Assembly (NCBI GenBank): GCA_013002105.1
Contig: JABDKS010000123.1
Span: forward strand, 1 to 19,087
DNA: 19,087 nucleotides
Direction: 5' to 3'
DNA from: Pirellulaceae bacterium
Lineage (GTDB): Bacteria > Planctomycetota > Planctomycetia > Pirellulales > Pirellulaceae
This document shows, piece after piece, positions 7,434 through 14,640 of the stretch (its first letter is position 1; the number at the start of each line of letters is the position of its first letter). A program made the position numbers and the translations under genes. The notes beneath the pieces are model-generated. The model was not told the DNA's origin, searched no databases, and saw nothing but the letters and a program-made list of their open reading frames with translations.

Positions 7434-8708
7434 TTAGGCAGGATCCGGCCCCGGTAATGCAGAACCAGTGGAGGGACGCCGATAGACCCAAATCATTCCG
7501 GCGGCCGATAGCAAGAATACAACCACGCTGACCCACTGCGAGATGGTCAGCAGCGTCCCGAATTGTCCCGCTTCGTCAACACGGACCATTTCCAAAATGA
7601 ATCGCAATGTTGCGTATCCCGCAAATCCTAACATCATTATCGCACCTTCTTTTCGGAATACGTACGACAACCCGCACAAAAGCAAGCACAGTGTCAGCGC
7701 GGAAATACTGCTGATCAATTGGGCTGCTTGGACGGGTAAGGCGGACTTGGGTAGTTCCGACGGCGACCATCGGTACGTTCGACCATCGACCGTTGCGGTG
7801 ATGCCGGGCAGGATTTCTTCTACGGGCAAATCGTGGGGTGCGTCCGCCAATGGGATGGGGTCCAACTGTACGCCATCGAACGAACTGCCCGGCTCAATGC
7901 CGGCCTGCGCGGCAAGGCTGCCGCTGTGCACATTTTCGATCCGACCAGTTAGCGGATGAACGTCTAGTCCCAGTAGCTCGCCGTCTGCGAGTTGTTCACC
8001 GTAGACAGCACTACCGGCCGGAAAGCGCAGCGCGGCCCATCCGTCCTCGCATCTGCCACCATAACAACAGCCATTCATCAAGCATCCGATGCGACCGAGA
8101 AAGACCCCCAAAAACATGCACGGAATAATCGCGTCACCCAGACGCAGCAGGGGGAGTTTGTGTCGCGTAATAAAAAAGACGCCGGCTAGGAATCCGCCGA
8201 TGAATGACCCATAGACGACCAACCCACCTTCTGTAAACGAAAAGAGATTGCGCATGTACCAGCCAATCGAATCCCACTGGAACTTGTCGCGGTACTGCAC
8301 TAAGTAAAAAATCCGCGCGCCGGCGATGCCACCAACAAAGACCCAGGGTGCCAGAGAGTAGATCACATCTGGATCGATGTTCCGATTCTTCGCCCGATAG
8401 GCCGCCAGGCCGACGGCTGATGAGACGCCAGCGAGCAACATTACGCCGTAGCCACGGATGGCCATTCCCACTGGTTCGCCGTGAGCCGTCTTCAGTTCGA
8501 CGGCGGGCAGCACAAACACGACGGCAGCGGCGACGATACCCCACATCAAGATTTCGCCACCGACACTCTGGCCGAGCGACTGCCCGCTCCGCTTGGCGAT
8601 CACCAGCCGCACGACCAGTGCGATGACAATCAACCCAAGCAACCAGCCAATCCCGAAAATAGGGATCCCGGCAATTTCATGAGGAATCAGTAGCAGCGTG
8701 CGACGCAT
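7434..8708 (-). CDS. lgt: Prolipoprotein diacylglyceryl transferase with PDZ-like insertion
   Basis: 424 aa, well above the usual 260-300. It transfers diacylglycerol from phosphatidylglycerol to the lipobox Cys of prolipoproteins in the inner membrane. The Lgt core begins near residue 84 (IRGYGVMLLAG) and continues with GGLVVYGSFIGG (161-172), the signature LGRIGCLMNGCCYGG (204-218) and the late RFILEMVR (369-376). Two features are extra. Residues 1-80 hold about two added membrane segments. Residues about 247-323, between the signature and LPVQAAQLI, form a soluble insert with a PDZ-like stretch (VHSGSLAAQAGIEPGSSF). In the HGG position of E. coli Lgt it has YGS, a variant seen in other phyla. 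I start at the ATG at 8708; the frame continues only to a TTG at 8732. Divergent from the secreted-protein gene at 8884, with 175 bp between. Confidence 0.93.
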   Translation of the reverse strand: MRRTLLLIPHEIAGIPIFGIGWLLGLIVIALVVRLVIAKRSGQSLGQSVGGEILMWGIVAAAVVFVLPAVELKTAHGEPVGMAIRGYGVMLLAGVSSAVGLAAYRAKNRNIDPDVIYSLAPWVFVGGIAGARIFYLVQYRDKFQWDSIGWYMRNLFSFTEGGLVVYGSFIGGFLAGVFFITRHKLPLLRLGDAIIPCMFLGVFLGRIGCLMNGCCYGGRCEDGWAALRFPAGSAVYGEQLADGELLGLDVHPLTGRIENVHSGSLAAQAGIEPGSSFDGVQLDPIPLADAPHDLPVEEILPGITATVDGRTYRWSPSELPKSALPVQAAQLISSISALTLCLLLCGLSYVFRKEGAIMMLGFAGYATLRFILEMVRVDEAGQFGTLLTISQWVSVVVFLLSAAGMIWVYRRPSTGSALPGPDPA

Positions 8709-8883
8709 GGAGCAGCAATCGGATGGGAGCAATCAGTGGGGAAAAGGACGGGTGCAGTTTCACGCAAACGTTTATCGCTTTGGTCTAGACGTCTGCGGTA
8801 GTGCTTTTCTACGTTCACCAACGGCAAAAAGTCCAGGTCGGTCGACCCTTCGAGCCCATTATTCCTCTGGCGGAATCGGCATT

Positions 8884-9675
8884 ATGCACTGTTTGAACTC
8901 TATCGCTTCGCTCGCGCCCCTGACGGGCCTGCTGGTATTGGCACTCTGGGTGACGCCAACAACCGCCGAATCGCCACGCGTTCAACCCCCTGCCGAGGAC
9001 GCGTCGAGCGGCCCCAAGTCGTTTCGTGTGGTGATTCAGATTTTCGAAGGCGACAGTAATTCGGTGGTTGCCGAACATTTGATCCTGTTTCACGACGGCG
9101 TGTTTTACGATCTGGATAACGTCGGCAAGGACATTGTCACGATCTACGATCCAATGCGTCAGCGAGTGGTGTTATTGGACCACGCTACCAAGGTGCGTGC
9201 GACGGTAGGCACAAACGACCTGACAAAAATGACCGCCGAGTTGCGGGCCAACGCATCCACGAAACAATTGAAAGATCGTTTGGGGATGTCGGCATCGGTT
9301 GCCCACGACGCAGAATCGAATCAGTACACCATCGCCTATGGCACGGTGCAGTACACCACGACCGTGCAAACGCCAGATTCACCCGCAGCGGCGTTACAGT
9401 TTGGCCAGTTCGCTGATTGGGCGTCGCGGCTCAACATCGCAAGAAAACGCGGCTTGCCACCATTCGGACGGATGTCGCTGAACCAACGCATCGCATCGGA
9501 CGGTCAGATACCCCAGGAGCTAAAACTCGTCTTCAAACAGGGAGGCGATACCAGTTCGTATCGGTCGACCCACCAATTGACCCAAGGGCTGACAAAATCA
9601 GATCGCGAAGAAATCAAAAAGCTCACCGGTATGCTGGCGCTGTATGGCGAAGTTCCGTTGAAGGAATTTCCTTAA
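8884..9675 (+). CDS. Secreted protein of unknown function
   Basis: 263 aa from the ATG at 8884. Residues about 1-28 form a signal peptide: a hydrophobic core (LTGLLVLALWV) and a likely cleavage after Thr-Thr-Ala (28). The mature part (SFRVVIQIFEGDSNSVVAEH, then HDGVFYDLDN and DPMRQRVVLLDHATKVRA) is a mixed alpha/beta chain without a motif I recognise. The frame is open back to 8698, but those residues precede the signal peptide and would overlap the start of divergent lgt, so I reject the longer form. No clear Shine-Dalgarno is present. It converges on the DUF1080 gene, with 49 bp between stops. A periplasmic or exported role is inferred only from the signal peptide. Confidence 0.8.
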   Translation: MHCLNSIASLAPLTGLLVLALWVTPTTAESPRVQPPAEDASSGPKSFRVVIQIFEGDSNSVVAEHLILFHDGVFYDLDNVGKDIVTIYDPMRQRVVLLDHATKVRATVGTNDLTKMTAELRANASTKQLKDRLGMSASVAHDAESNQYTIAYGTVQYTTTVQTPDSPAAALQFGQFADWASRLNIARKRGLPPFGRMSLNQRIASDGQIPQELKLVFKQGGDTSSYRSTHQLTQGLTKSDREEIKKLTGMLALYGEVPLKEFP

Positions 9676-9724
9676 GCCGCAAACGTCGCTTTGCTGTCCG
9701 GTTGTTTGTTGCGGGTGACGCCGA

Positions 9725-10540
9725 CTAATTGCCGGCAGCTTTTTTCTTTGCCGGCTTCGCTGAATCCTTCGCGGCGGCATTTGCCTCGGAGGCTTCGCGT
9801 CGTGCAATGATTCCATCGAGTTTCTTTCGCTCGGCGGCTAAGACATCATCAGCGATCGTGGCGGGAACCACCGGCGAGTTGTCGATCGCATCGTCGGCCG
9901 ACAATTCACGCATTCGCAAATTGCGATACCACACCGGATCGCCGTGATCCTGCAAACTCAGATTGCCACCGCGTGCCGTCAGATTGCCACCGCGTTCTCG
10001 CAGCATATCGACGTTCGATTTCCATTTTGGGTCTTCGTAATCGAACCCGACGACCTTCTTGCCATTGAGCCAGTGTTGGATCACCGAGCCCTTACAGACA
10101 ATGCGTGCTTGATTCCATTGGCCCACCGGTTTGGTGGCGTCTTCGGACGGCTGCATACAGAAATAAAGCGATGCGGCGCTGGTGCGTGGGTTCTGGCCAT
10201 CGCGGTGCACACTGTTGTCCAGAATCTGATACTCGTATTGTGTCGGGCGATAGTAGACGCCGCTGTTGCTGCCCTTGGCTACCTTCCATTCAAATCGCAG
10301 TTCAAAGTCATCGGGGACCTTTTTTGTCACGTAAACAAGACTGCCCCCTTTTCCTTCTCGAGTCATGACGCCGTCAACGACTTTCCAGTTGCCGGCATGT
10401 TTCCAGCCGTCCAGGTTGTTTCCGTTGAACAGCAGTTCGAATCCAGCGGCGCTTTCATCGGTGGCAAGCGTGTTGGGGGGCTGACCCCATGCAATCCCAC
10501 CGCAAAGAATCAAACAGAACACGGAAAGCAATCGTCGCAT
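9725..10540 (-). CDS. Secreted DUF1080 (3-keto-disaccharide hydrolase-like) protein
   Basis: 271 aa. Residues 1-19 are a signal peptide (RRLLSVFCLILCGGIAWG, cleavage near Gln20). Residues about 33-212 form the DUF1080 beta-jelly-roll fold: FELLFNGNNLDGWK (34-47), WKVVDGVMTREGKGGSLVY (52-70), FELRFEWKVAKGSNSGVYYR (79-98), YEYQILDN (102-109), WNQARIVCKGSVIQHWLNG (142-160) and LSLQDHGDPVWYRNLRMREL (194-213). Members are abundant in planctomycetes, and some hydrolyse 3-keto-glycosides in carbohydrate breakdown; the substrate here is unknown. The C-terminus (232-271) is Lys/Ala-rich and probably disordered. A short in-frame duplication lies at residues 181-194. The ATG at 10540 is the only start that places the signal peptide correctly. 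Confidence 0.93.
   Translation of the reverse strand: MRRLLSVFCLILCGGIAWGQPPNTLATDESAAGFELLFNGNNLDGWKHAGNWKVVDGVMTREGKGGSLVYVTKKVPDDFELRFEWKVAKGSNSGVYYRPTQYEYQILDNSVHRDGQNPRTSAASLYFCMQPSEDATKPVGQWNQARIVCKGSVIQHWLNGKKVVGFDYEDPKWKSNVDMLRERGGNLTARGGNLSLQDHGDPVWYRNLRMRELSADDAIDNSPVVPATIADDVLAAERKKLDGIIARREASEANAAAKDSAKPAKKKAAGN
9959..10000 (-). repeat. Tandem 21-bp in-frame duplication inside the DUF1080 gene
   Basis: CAGATTGCCACCGCGT occurs at 9959-9974 and again at 9980-9995, a 21-bp period. In the protein this gives RGGNL twice (ERGGNLT then ARGGNLS) just before the conserved LQDHG. Sixteen bases are identical, then the copies diverge. It adds seven residues to a surface loop compared with a single-copy version. 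Confidence 0.85.
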
Positions 10541-10856
10541 CTTTGGGGTCCCTTGGAGTCAATTTGCTAATGTCATGGACAACATGTCATAGACGAACGG
10601 GTGCCTGGAATATCGCAGGCAAACCAGTTCGGCGGCTGAGTCGCGGCGATTGCCCGCGGCGGTAGATTATAACGTGAGGCATTGTCTCAAGTGTTTACAA
10701 CTGGCGAAAAAGCGATCACGCCGCGATAGCCGCTGGCGGCCCGAAGGATGCTTCGCACTGCTTTGGCCCGCCGCTTTTCCGCCGACTGATCTATTCGAAA
10801 TCGCCCAGATTGCACCGCGATGGCAATCAATTGAGTGAGGTTACCTCATGTGGATA
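10541..10856 (-). other. 316-bp gap upstream of the DUF1080 gene
   Basis: Separates the DUF1080 start from the stop of the methyltransferase gene. No credible gene. A 62-codon plus-strand frame (10650-10838) has no family character. On the minus strand a perfect TATAAT (10666-10671 on plus as ATTATA) lies about 120 bp before the DUF1080 start; it is listed separately. Confidence 0.4.
10666..10671 (-). promoter_or_regulatory. Perfect TATAAT, possible -10 box for the DUF1080 gene
   Basis: Read on the minus strand the six bases are TATAAT. The nearest TTGAGA lies only 13 bp upstream and a TTGTAA 23 bp upstream, so there is no well-spaced -35. It may be an extended or activator-dependent promoter, or chance. 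Transcripts would have a leader of about 120 nt. Confidence 0.25.
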
Positions 10857-11612
10857 TCAATCCGTGCCTTGCGTTTCGCGTTTGGTCGCGATCAACACTT
10901 CGCGTTTGCCTCCGGTCGGTCCGGGTACGCGGCGGACGTCGAAGCCCACGTTTGTTAGTGTGTCGCGAACGACTCGGTTGACGCAGTACGTGACGAATTT
11001 ACCACCGCAGGTGAGGAGCGTGTGCATCTGTCGAAAAACATTTTCGGACCAAAGCTCCGGATTGCTGGCCGGAGCGAACGGATCAAAGTAGATCGCATCG
11101 AATGGTTCGTTGTCGCGATCGTTCCACTTTGACCAGTCGCAATGATGAATGGTGACGAGGTGGTCGGACGACGGAGACCAACTTTCGACTTGATGCTCTC
11201 GAGATTGCTCGACCGTTTTGCGGAATGCCAAATACGCATCGGCTAGGTTATCATGCTCGATCCAGGTTTGCGGTTGCAACTGACCGAGAATATCCGCGGG
11301 CGGCCAATCCCGTTCCACGGCGACGTATTGAAGCGGCGTCGCGTACCGCGTGGCCGCGTCGAGCGTTACTAGCATCGCCATGCCGGTGCCCAGGCCGACT
11401 TCGAAAACTCGCGTTGGTATGTTTTGTCGGAGTCGTTCGTCAACGCCGCTGTTCTTCAGATAGACATCACGTGTTTCGGTCAACGCACCACATCCGCTGT
11501 GAAAACCGTCATTGGTGTCGTTTTGCATCAACGTGCGACTACCATCGTCGGTGATTTGGATCACCAAATTGTCGATTCTCGTTGGCAGTTTTTCACGAAC
11601 AGGAATAGGCAT
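10857..11612 (-). CDS. mnmD: MnmD-type tRNA (mnm5s2U34) methyltransferase
   Basis: 251 aa from the ATG at 11612 (a TTG immediately upstream would add one residue). It is a Rossmann-fold SAM methyltransferase of the DUF752/MnmD family, expected to methylate nm5(s2)U to mnm5(s2)U at the wobble position of some tRNAs. Motifs: FHSGCGALTETRDVYL (37-52), the SAM loop VFEVGLGTGMA (69-79), acidic VAVERD (97-102), FDAIYFDPFAPASNPELW (171-188), GGKFVTYC (203-210), VRDTLTNVGF (215-224) and GPTGGKRE (231-238). The oxidase half of E. coli MnmC (an FAD domain) is absent, as in bacteria that carry MnmD alone. It is a single gene with no operon partner in view. Alternative: another Methyltransf_30 enzyme with a different tRNA substrate. 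Confidence 0.85.
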   Translation of the reverse strand: MPIPVREKLPTRIDNLVIQITDDGSRTLMQNDTNDGFHSGCGALTETRDVYLKNSGVDERLRQNIPTRVFEVGLGTGMAMLVTLDAATRYATPLQYVAVERDWPPADILGQLQPQTWIEHDNLADAYLAFRKTVEQSREHQVESWSPSSDHLVTIHHCDWSKWNDRDNEPFDAIYFDPFAPASNPELWSENVFRQMHTLLTCGGKFVTYCVNRVVRDTLTNVGFDVRRVPGPTGGKREVLIATKRETQGTD

Positions 11613-12008
11613 CAAAACGTCAAAACAGATGGCCTGTGTGTCATATCATCCAAGATCACGGAAAAATTGGACAGAATTGGAGCCTTCGCGAGAGGGATTC
11701 CACTTTTTGGTGGTCGATCCACTACAATTCTAGCGGTGACATCAAGGATACGCGGGCCAGCTCTTATCTTCCTTTTCCATTTGGCGTTGTACGAACGTTG
11801 ACAGCTGGTTGGTGCGTCATTTCCGAGGTCAGGCTAACTGGAGACAAACAAATCCTCGCTTAGCTGAAGAATTGGGGTGATGGTACGGGGGTCATTATCG
11901 ATGGCGTGATGTCGTCAATCCTTCGTTTTGTGTCGTTACAATCAGGCGATGACGCTTCGGCTGTAGAATTCATTTTCGCTAGCAGTTTCATTTGATAGAG
12001 GGCTCACT

Positions 12009-12020
12009 CAGATCGATCTG
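12009..12020. promoter_or_regulatory. Perfect 12-bp palindrome upstream of the MoxR operon
   Basis: CAGATCGATCTG equals its own reverse complement. It sits 120-131 bp before the MoxR ATG, a plausible operator distance. A related CTATCGATCTA-like stretch follows near 12046-12056. No regulator is identified; a chance match is possible. Confidence 0.25.
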
Positions 12021-12122
12021 GGTCAGATTTACCACGGGGTGTAGGCTATCGATCTACCGTCAATCGGCTGGGTTTTTGTATACCTGATCAACGACGCTCC
12101 GGTTCTAGCTTGCAGGGAAGAC

Positions 12123-12131
12123 GGGGAGGAG
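12123..12131 (+). promoter_or_regulatory. Shine-Dalgarno sequence for the MoxR gene
   Basis: GGGGAGGAG lies about 8 nt before the ATG at 12140. It decides in favour of 12140 over the in-frame ATG at 12110, since the RBS would lie inside the longer reading. Strong Shine-Dalgarno sequences are uncommon among the other genes here. Confidence 0.75.
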
Positions 12132-12139
12132 AACAAAAC

Positions 12140-13249
12140 ATGTTCACGCGCGACAACAATCCTGGCGACGGACATTCCAGCGACAATGGTCGTTTGGATC
12201 ATCCCGAAAGCGGTGTGATCAAGGATCGCACCTTTCGCACGCCGGTTTCTCAAAATCAAACAATTACTCGCACAAAACCTCGCAAGTCGCGGTCAACGTC
12301 GTCGGCCGACCCTGAGTTGTCAAAACTATTAACCGGCATTGAAAAAGTCCGCACCGAATTGCAACGCGTCATTCGCGGCAAGGCGGATGTGATCGACAGG
12401 GTCCTGACTGCCGTCTTGGCCGAAGGCTCCGTGCTGCTGGAGGATGTTCCTGGGGTTGGCAAGACGACCTTGGCTAAATCATTGGCGGCACTTTTTGATT
12501 TGGACTTTCAACGCGTCCAATGCACGCCCGACCTGTTACCCGCTGACATTCTGGGAAGCTCGATCTTTCAACCGTCGACCGGTGAGTTTCAGTTTCGCGA
12601 AGGCCCGGTATTCTGCGATCTTTTGATCGCAGACGAAATCAACCGCGCGTCGCCGCGAACGCAAAGTGCGTTGTTGGAAGCGATGGCGGAATCTCAGGTG
12701 ACGATCGATGGTAAGCGGTACGTGCTGCATCAACCGTTCATCGTGATCGCAACGCAGAACCCACGCGGGTTCGAGGGAACGTTTCCGCTGCCAGAATCGC
12801 AGTTGGATCGTTTCTTGTTGCGGCTATCGATGAATTATCCAGACGCGGAGAGTGAAGTCGATTTGTTGATCGACCAAGCCGACAGCGAGCCATTTAGTTC
12901 TTTAGAACCGGTGTTGCACCGCGACGATTTGGTATCGCTGCAGCAGCACGTGCGGTCGGTTCAATTCGATCGAAAAGTGGCAGAGTACTTGATCGAACTG
13001 GTTGCCGAGACTCGCAGCGATTCGCGACTTCGTGTTGGCTGCAGCCCACGTGGATCCAAAATGTTGCTTCGCGCCGCGCAGGCCCGGGCGCTGTTGGAAA
13101 AGCGTGAATTTGTCTTGCCCGATGACGTCCAAGCCGTTGCAGTGGATGTGTTGTCTCACCGAGTTTCGGCGCGCAGTATGTCGGCAACCTCCGAGGAGAT
13201 CTCGCAGATTGTCCGAGAGCTTGTCGGGCAAGTGGAGGTGCCGGTGTGA
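12140..13249 (+). CDS. MoxR-family AAA ATPase
   Basis: 369 aa. It is a cytoplasmic AAA+ ATPase of the MoxR group, thought to act as a chaperone that matures or activates partner proteins. The first 55 or so residues are polar and variable. Core motifs: VIRGKADVIDRVLTAVLA (77-94), Walker A DVPGVGKTTLA (102-112), the GSSIFQPSTGEFQFREGPVF loop (139-158), Walker B LLIADEINRASPRTQSALLEA (161-181), sensor 1 ATQNP (204-208), and SPRGSKMLLRAAQA (302-315) with the sensor 2 region and lid. All ATPase residues are intact. First gene of a three-gene operon: its TGA overlaps the GTG of the DUF58 gene. MoxR-DUF58-transglutaminase gene sets recur widely in bacteria. Confidence 0.95.
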   Translation: MFTRDNNPGDGHSSDNGRLDHPESGVIKDRTFRTPVSQNQTITRTKPRKSRSTSSADPELSKLLTGIEKVRTELQRVIRGKADVIDRVLTAVLAEGSVLLEDVPGVGKTTLAKSLAALFDLDFQRVQCTPDLLPADILGSSIFQPSTGEFQFREGPVFCDLLIADEINRASPRTQSALLEAMAESQVTIDGKRYVLHQPFIVIATQNPRGFEGTFPLPESQLDRFLLRLSMNYPDAESEVDLLIDQADSEPFSSLEPVLHRDDLVSLQQHVRSVQFDRKVAEYLIELVAETRSDSRLRVGCSPRGSKMLLRAAQARALLEKREFVLPDDVQAVAVDVLSHRVSARSMSATSEEISQIVRELVGQVEVPV

Positions 13250-14640
13250 GTGCGGCGTTGTTCTCCAAACGACCGGCGACCAGACGGAGTGACCGACACG
13301 GTCGCGACAACCGTTTCGTCAGATTGCTTGTGCGGAGTCTCCAAGTCATTCGAGCCGTTTTGGTCGCCCCTTGGCGTGCATTTCTGGCGGTGCGACGTTG
13401 CCTGACCACCGCGTCGACCAGTTTGATGCTACTGACATTGATGTCCCTAAACATCGTCTGGGGCTATCCGTGGACCGGGATGTTAGGTGCCTGCATCGCG
13501 ATTCTCTCGGTGGGATGGCTGGTCAATTGGTTGACCCGACCGAGTTTTCATGTCGGCTGTACGTTACCGGTCAGTTCGCCGGCAGGAAGCTCCTTTGGCG
13601 TCACCGTTCACTTGAGCAATGCGAATAAGATTCCGGCGTTGGACACGTCGGTGGGATTCGACGATCAATACGATCCCGCACTTGCCAGTGGGACGCATTG
13701 GTCCGGTTTTTCATGGTCAAAGTCACCCTCAAAATGGGTGCAGACGTCTGATTGGCAATTCTTTCCGCTGATCCGTCCGGGCGATCGTACGGATCATGCC
13801 GCGTTGTTGAGTTATCCCAGCCGCGGTGTCTACCCTTTGCCGAATCTGTTGGTGCAATCGACTTTTCCGTTTTACCTTTTTCGTACCACGACGCAGCTGG
13901 ACTTGGGGACGACGATCGCGATCACTCCCGCGCCGGTCGATACCCAGCAGGACGTCGCTGCGCGCAAAGTGCTCGCCAATGTGGGCAGCTGGGCCCATCG
14001 TTTCTTAGGCGGTGACGCTATGGAATACGCCGGCAGTCGCGAATACGAAGTTGGAATGCCGGTGCGTCAGTGGGATTTCGTGTCTTGGGCACGACTGGGC
14101 CGACCGATCGTCCGCGAGTATCAATCGCCATCGGTTCGATCGATGAATCTAGTCATCGACACATCCCACTGTGCCTTGGCCGGTTCAACAACGTTACGTG
14201 GGGACGACATCGATCCCCGTGACGCGTTTGAGCATCTCCTCTCGACCACGGTCAACGTGATCGCGGAACTGGTCAACAAAAGCGTTTTGGTGAATTTGTA
14301 TCTGACCAGCGAGCCGTCTGATGTCGTGACCTCAGAAGATACGCAGCAGCAGCGAAGTAACGAGCCCGAAGCGATGTTGATTCGGTTGGCGTCGGCCGAG
14401 CAAGTGGACGTTGGCGACGCAGAGCGGCGGATGCGGATCGTCGTGGAACATTTGGGGCGACAGCCCACTTTGTTGGTGACACTGCGCGAGCGTGATGAAG
14501 TCGGTGATTTTGGTCGCGATGTCACGGTGATCTCGGTCCGTGGCGAAGCGTCAGAATTGGAAGCACATCGCGACGTTCAGTCGACCACTTCGCCCCCGGT
14601 TGCCCGACAGGCCGAAGTGGTTTGGGGGGCGGTCGGATGA
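13246..14640 (+). CDS. DUF58 membrane protein, operon partner of MoxR
   Basis: 464 aa from a GTG that overlaps the MoxR stop by four bases (GTGA, 13246-13249). A basic N-terminus is followed by two membrane segments (about 58-73 and 77-96). Then comes a beta-rich region (101-235) ending in the DUF58 motif: GGDAMEYAGSREYEVGMPVR (255-274), QWDFVSWARLGRPIVREY (275-292) and LVIDTS (302-307). The LVIDTS strand resembles the start of a von Willebrand A fold, as is usual in DUF58 proteins. The soluble part probably meets the MoxR ATPase on the cytoplasmic side. Its last bases overlap the transglutaminase start (ATGA, 14637-14640), showing tight translational coupling. Exact role unknown. Confidence 0.93.
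   Translation: MSAALFSKRPATRRSDRHGRDNRFVRLLVRSLQVIRAVLVAPWRAFLAVRRCLTTASTSLMLLTLMSLNIVWGYPWTGMLGACIAILSVGWLVNWLTRPSFHVGCTLPVSSPAGSSFGVTVHLSNANKIPALDTSVGFDDQYDPALASGTHWSGFSWSKSPSKWVQTSDWQFFPLIRPGDRTDHAALLSYPSRGVYPLPNLLVQSTFPFYLFRTTTQLDLGTTIAITPAPVDTQQDVAARKVLANVGSWAHRFLGGDAMEYAGSREYEVGMPVRQWDFVSWARLGRPIVREYQSPSVRSMNLVIDTSHCALAGSTTLRGDDIDPRDAFEHLLSTTVNVIAELVNKSVLVNLYLTSEPSDVVTSEDTQQQRSNEPEAMLIRLASAEQVDVGDAERRMRIVVEHLGRQPTLLVTLRERDEVGDFGRDVTVISVRGEASELEAHRDVQSTTSPPVARQAEVVWGAVG

Larger units (their letters stand above)
11613..12139 (+). other. 527-bp divergent intergenic region before the MoxR operon
   Basis: Lies between the divergently transcribed methyltransferase gene and the MoxR operon. 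It contains several short frames with no domain character and no recognisable RNA gene. Noted sites are a TACAAT at 11723-11728 without a matching -35, a perfect 12-bp palindrome at 12009-12020, a TATACC at 12079-12084, and a strong ribosome binding site at 12123-12131. The operon promoter should be here, but I cannot place it. Confidence 0.4.

Noticed and set aside
10650..10838. 62-codon plus-strand frame in the gap beside the DUF1080 gene
   Set aside because: Arg/Trp/Cys-rich with no RBS, signal or domain; looks like chance.
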